Source: Paracoccaceae bacterium (lineage in GTDB: Bacteria; Pseudomonadota; Alphaproteobacteria; Rhodobacterales; Rhodobacteraceae). From it: 7,230 nt of DNA. Below are positions 6,192 through 7,230 of the stretch, one piece after another; position 1 is the first letter of the stretch; each line of letters starts with the position of its first letter. The position numbers were made by a program, and so were the translations under genes. The stretch covers positions 1-7,230 of the forward strand of contig JALQYS010000232.1 of assembly GCA_023254015.1 (NCBI GenBank), given 5' to 3'. Below the pieces are notes generated by a model. That model saw only the letters and a program-made list of their open reading frames with translations. It ran no database searches and was not told where the DNA came from.

Positions 6192-6321
6192 TTGCCCTTC
6201 CAGAAATACTCCACAGGGGTGCGGGGGTGTGAAACCCCCGCTACGCGGGCAGGCGTCTATCCTCGCCCTCAAGCGCTTCTCCGCGGCAGTGCCGTCGCGT
6301 GGGGGCTCGAGGCCCCCCAAG
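6192..6321 (-). repeat. Composite intergenic repeat, copy 2 (minus orientation)
   Basis: Read on the minus strand, this unit starts with a hairpin core (6321-6301) that matches 5925-5945 at 20 of 21 positions. CTGCCGCGG (6289-6281), CTTGA (6273-6269) and GGAGTATTT-ctg-GAAGGGCAA (6212-6192) follow, with the same order and nearly the same early spacing as copy 1. It differs by an additional hairpin at 6221-6241. The outer hairpin lies 18 bp past the sdaA stop, where it may also help end or stabilise sdaA mRNA, although no U-tract follows. Confidence 0.7.
6221..6241. other. 8-bp perfect hairpin within repeat copy 2
   Basis: GCGGGGGT (6221-6228) pairs with ACCCCCGC (6234-6241) around a GTGAA loop. 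It sits 8 bp from the GGAGTATTT motif of the minus-oriented repeat copy and has no counterpart at the same place in copy 1. No T-run flanks it. Confidence 0.8.
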
Positions 6322-6339
6322 ACGGCCCGCTGTTTCAGG

Positions 6340-7230
6340 TCAGCAATTCGGCACGTTCACCGCAAGGCCACCAAGGCTGGTTTCCTTGTATTTCTCATGC
6401 ATGTCGTGCCCGGTCTGACGCATGGTTTCGATACAGGCGTCAAGGCTGACCAGATGCACCCCGTCGCCGCGCAACGCGAGGCTTGCGGCCGAGACCGCCT
6501 TGATCGCGCCGAGGCCGTTCCTTTCGATGCAGGGCACCTGGACCAGGCCCTTCACCGGGTCGCAGGTCATGCCAAGGTGATGCTCCAACGCGATCTCGGC
6601 GGCGTTCTCCACCTGCATCGCGGTGCCCCCCATCACGGCACAAAGGCCCGCGGCCGACATCGCGGCGGCGCTGCCCACCTCGGCCTGGCAGCCGCATTCA
6701 GCCCCCGAGATCGAGGCGTTGTGCTTGCACAAGCCCCCGATCGCGGCGGCGGTCAGGAGGAATTCCCCCACCCGCGCGGCCGAGGCGCCGGGCACATGGT
6801 CAAGCCAATAGCGGATCGTGGCCGGCAGCACCCCCGCCGCGCCGTTGGTGGGGGCGGTCACCACCTGACCGCCGGCGGCGTTTTCCTCGTTCACCGCCAT
6901 GGCGTAAAGGCTCATCCAGTCGTTGATCGTGTGCGGCGCGGTCATGTTCAGCCCGCGTTCGGCCATCAGCGCCTCGTAAATCCCTTTGGCGCGGCGGCGC
7001 ACTTTCAGCCCGCCGGGCAAGATGCCCTCGGTCGCCATGCCGCGGCTCATGCAGGCGTTCATCACCTCCCACAGCCGGGCAAGGCCCTTGTCGATCTCGG
7101 CCTTCGAGCGGAACTTCAGCTCATTGGCCAGCTTCATCTGGGCGATTGTCAGGCCGGACTTGGCCGCCATCTCCAGCATTTCGGCTGCGGTTTCAAAGGG
7201 GTAGGGCACATCGGCCCGCGCCTTGGCCTT
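6340..7230 (-). CDS. sdaA: L-serine ammonia-lyase (iron-sulfur L-serine dehydratase), C-terminal part
   Basis: SdaA deaminates L-serine to pyruvate and ammonia with a [4Fe-4S] cluster, in the cytosol. The last 296 residues are in the window, against about 455-460 for the single-chain enzyme; the N-terminal domain lies past the right edge and the frame is open through 7230. Visible motifs include VVTAPTNGAAGVLPA, HNASISGAECGCQAEVG, GMTCDPVKGLVQVPCIERN and KYKETSLGGLAVNVPNC. Cysteines at in-window residues 181 (GCQ), 223 (TCDPV) and 234 (PCIERN) are spaced 42 and 11 apart. This is the spacing of the three cluster ligands I recall for the Legionella enzyme (343, 385, 396). The protein ends in Cys; in that enzyme the C-terminal cysteine sits in the active site as a built-in competitive inhibitor. 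The stop is TGA at 6340-6342. An EamA permease follows on the same strand. Confidence 0.97.
   Translation of the reverse strand, partial: KAKARADVPYPFETAAEMLEMAAKSGLTIAQMKLANELKFRSKAEIDKGLARLWEVMNACMSRGMATEGILPGGLKVRRRAKGIYEALMAERGLNMTAPHTINDWMSLYAMAVNEENAAGGQVVTAPTNGAAGVLPATIRYWLDHVPGASAARVGEFLLTAAAIGGLCKHNASISGAECGCQAEVGSAAAMSAAGLCAVMGGTAMQVENAAEIALEHHLGMTCDPVKGLVQVPCIERNGLGAIKAVSAASLALRGDGVHLVSLDACIETMRQTGHDMHEKYKETSLGGLAVNVPNC

Noticed and set aside
5861..6320. N-terminal extension of the permease through the intergenic repeats
   Set aside because: The extension is low-complexity translation of hairpins and repeat motifs; EamA permeases start just before their first helix, as the ATG at 5860 does.
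6097..7230. Plus-strand open frame starting MTAKGKSSRW behind AGGGGGGAG
   Set aside because: It stays open only because it runs antisense through GC-rich sdaA. No recognisable domain is present and only its first codons lie in unique non-coding DNA.

Overview
The window is high-GC DNA with compact gene packing, long antisense open frames and few intergenic T-runs. The protein set (PurA, DUF2842, ThiN-type thiamine diphosphokinase, EamA permease, single-chain SdaA) and the intergenic repeat style (GC-rich hairpins near a GGAGTATTT motif) suggest an alphaproteobacterium of the Rhodobacterales (Paracoccus/Rhodobacter-like). The family placement is inference, not a search result. Nothing marks it as phage, plasmid or island: no integrase, transposase, tRNA, rRNA or CRISPR array is visible.

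Layout, left to right. A VOC/glyoxalase-fold gene runs off the left edge on the minus strand (1-195). Divergent from it are purA (284-1576, plus) and a small two-helix DUF2842 membrane protein (1659-1886, plus). They are separated by an 82-bp gap that can fold in two mutually exclusive ways, one of which buries the DUF2842 ribosome binding site. A strong convergent terminator hairpin (1926-1960) follows. A 728-residue minus-strand protein of unknown function comes next (1996-4182); it has conserved-looking ends and a long Ala/Glu/Pro-rich linker. Divergent from it is thiamine diphosphokinase (4324-5001, plus). Its last 62 bp overlap tail-to-tail with an EamA/DMT permease (4940-5860, minus). 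A 479-bp non-coding gap (5861-6339) follows, then the 3' two-thirds of sdaA, L-serine ammonia-lyase (6340-7230, minus, running off the right edge).

The genes are mainly housekeeping metabolism: AMP synthesis, thiamine cofactor salvage or activation, serine deamination and metabolite export. They do not form one pathway, and I see no convincing new multi-gene system. Two items stand out. The first is the large uncharacterised protein, with a duplicated FDE-LL-RLA motif, three basic patches in an acidic linker and a winged-helix-like C-terminus. The second is the 5922-6321 intergenic structure, where two composite repeat units (hairpin, CTGCCGCGG, CTTGA, GGAGTATTT-N3-GAAGGGCAA) sit in inverted orientation around a central segment of about 160 bp.
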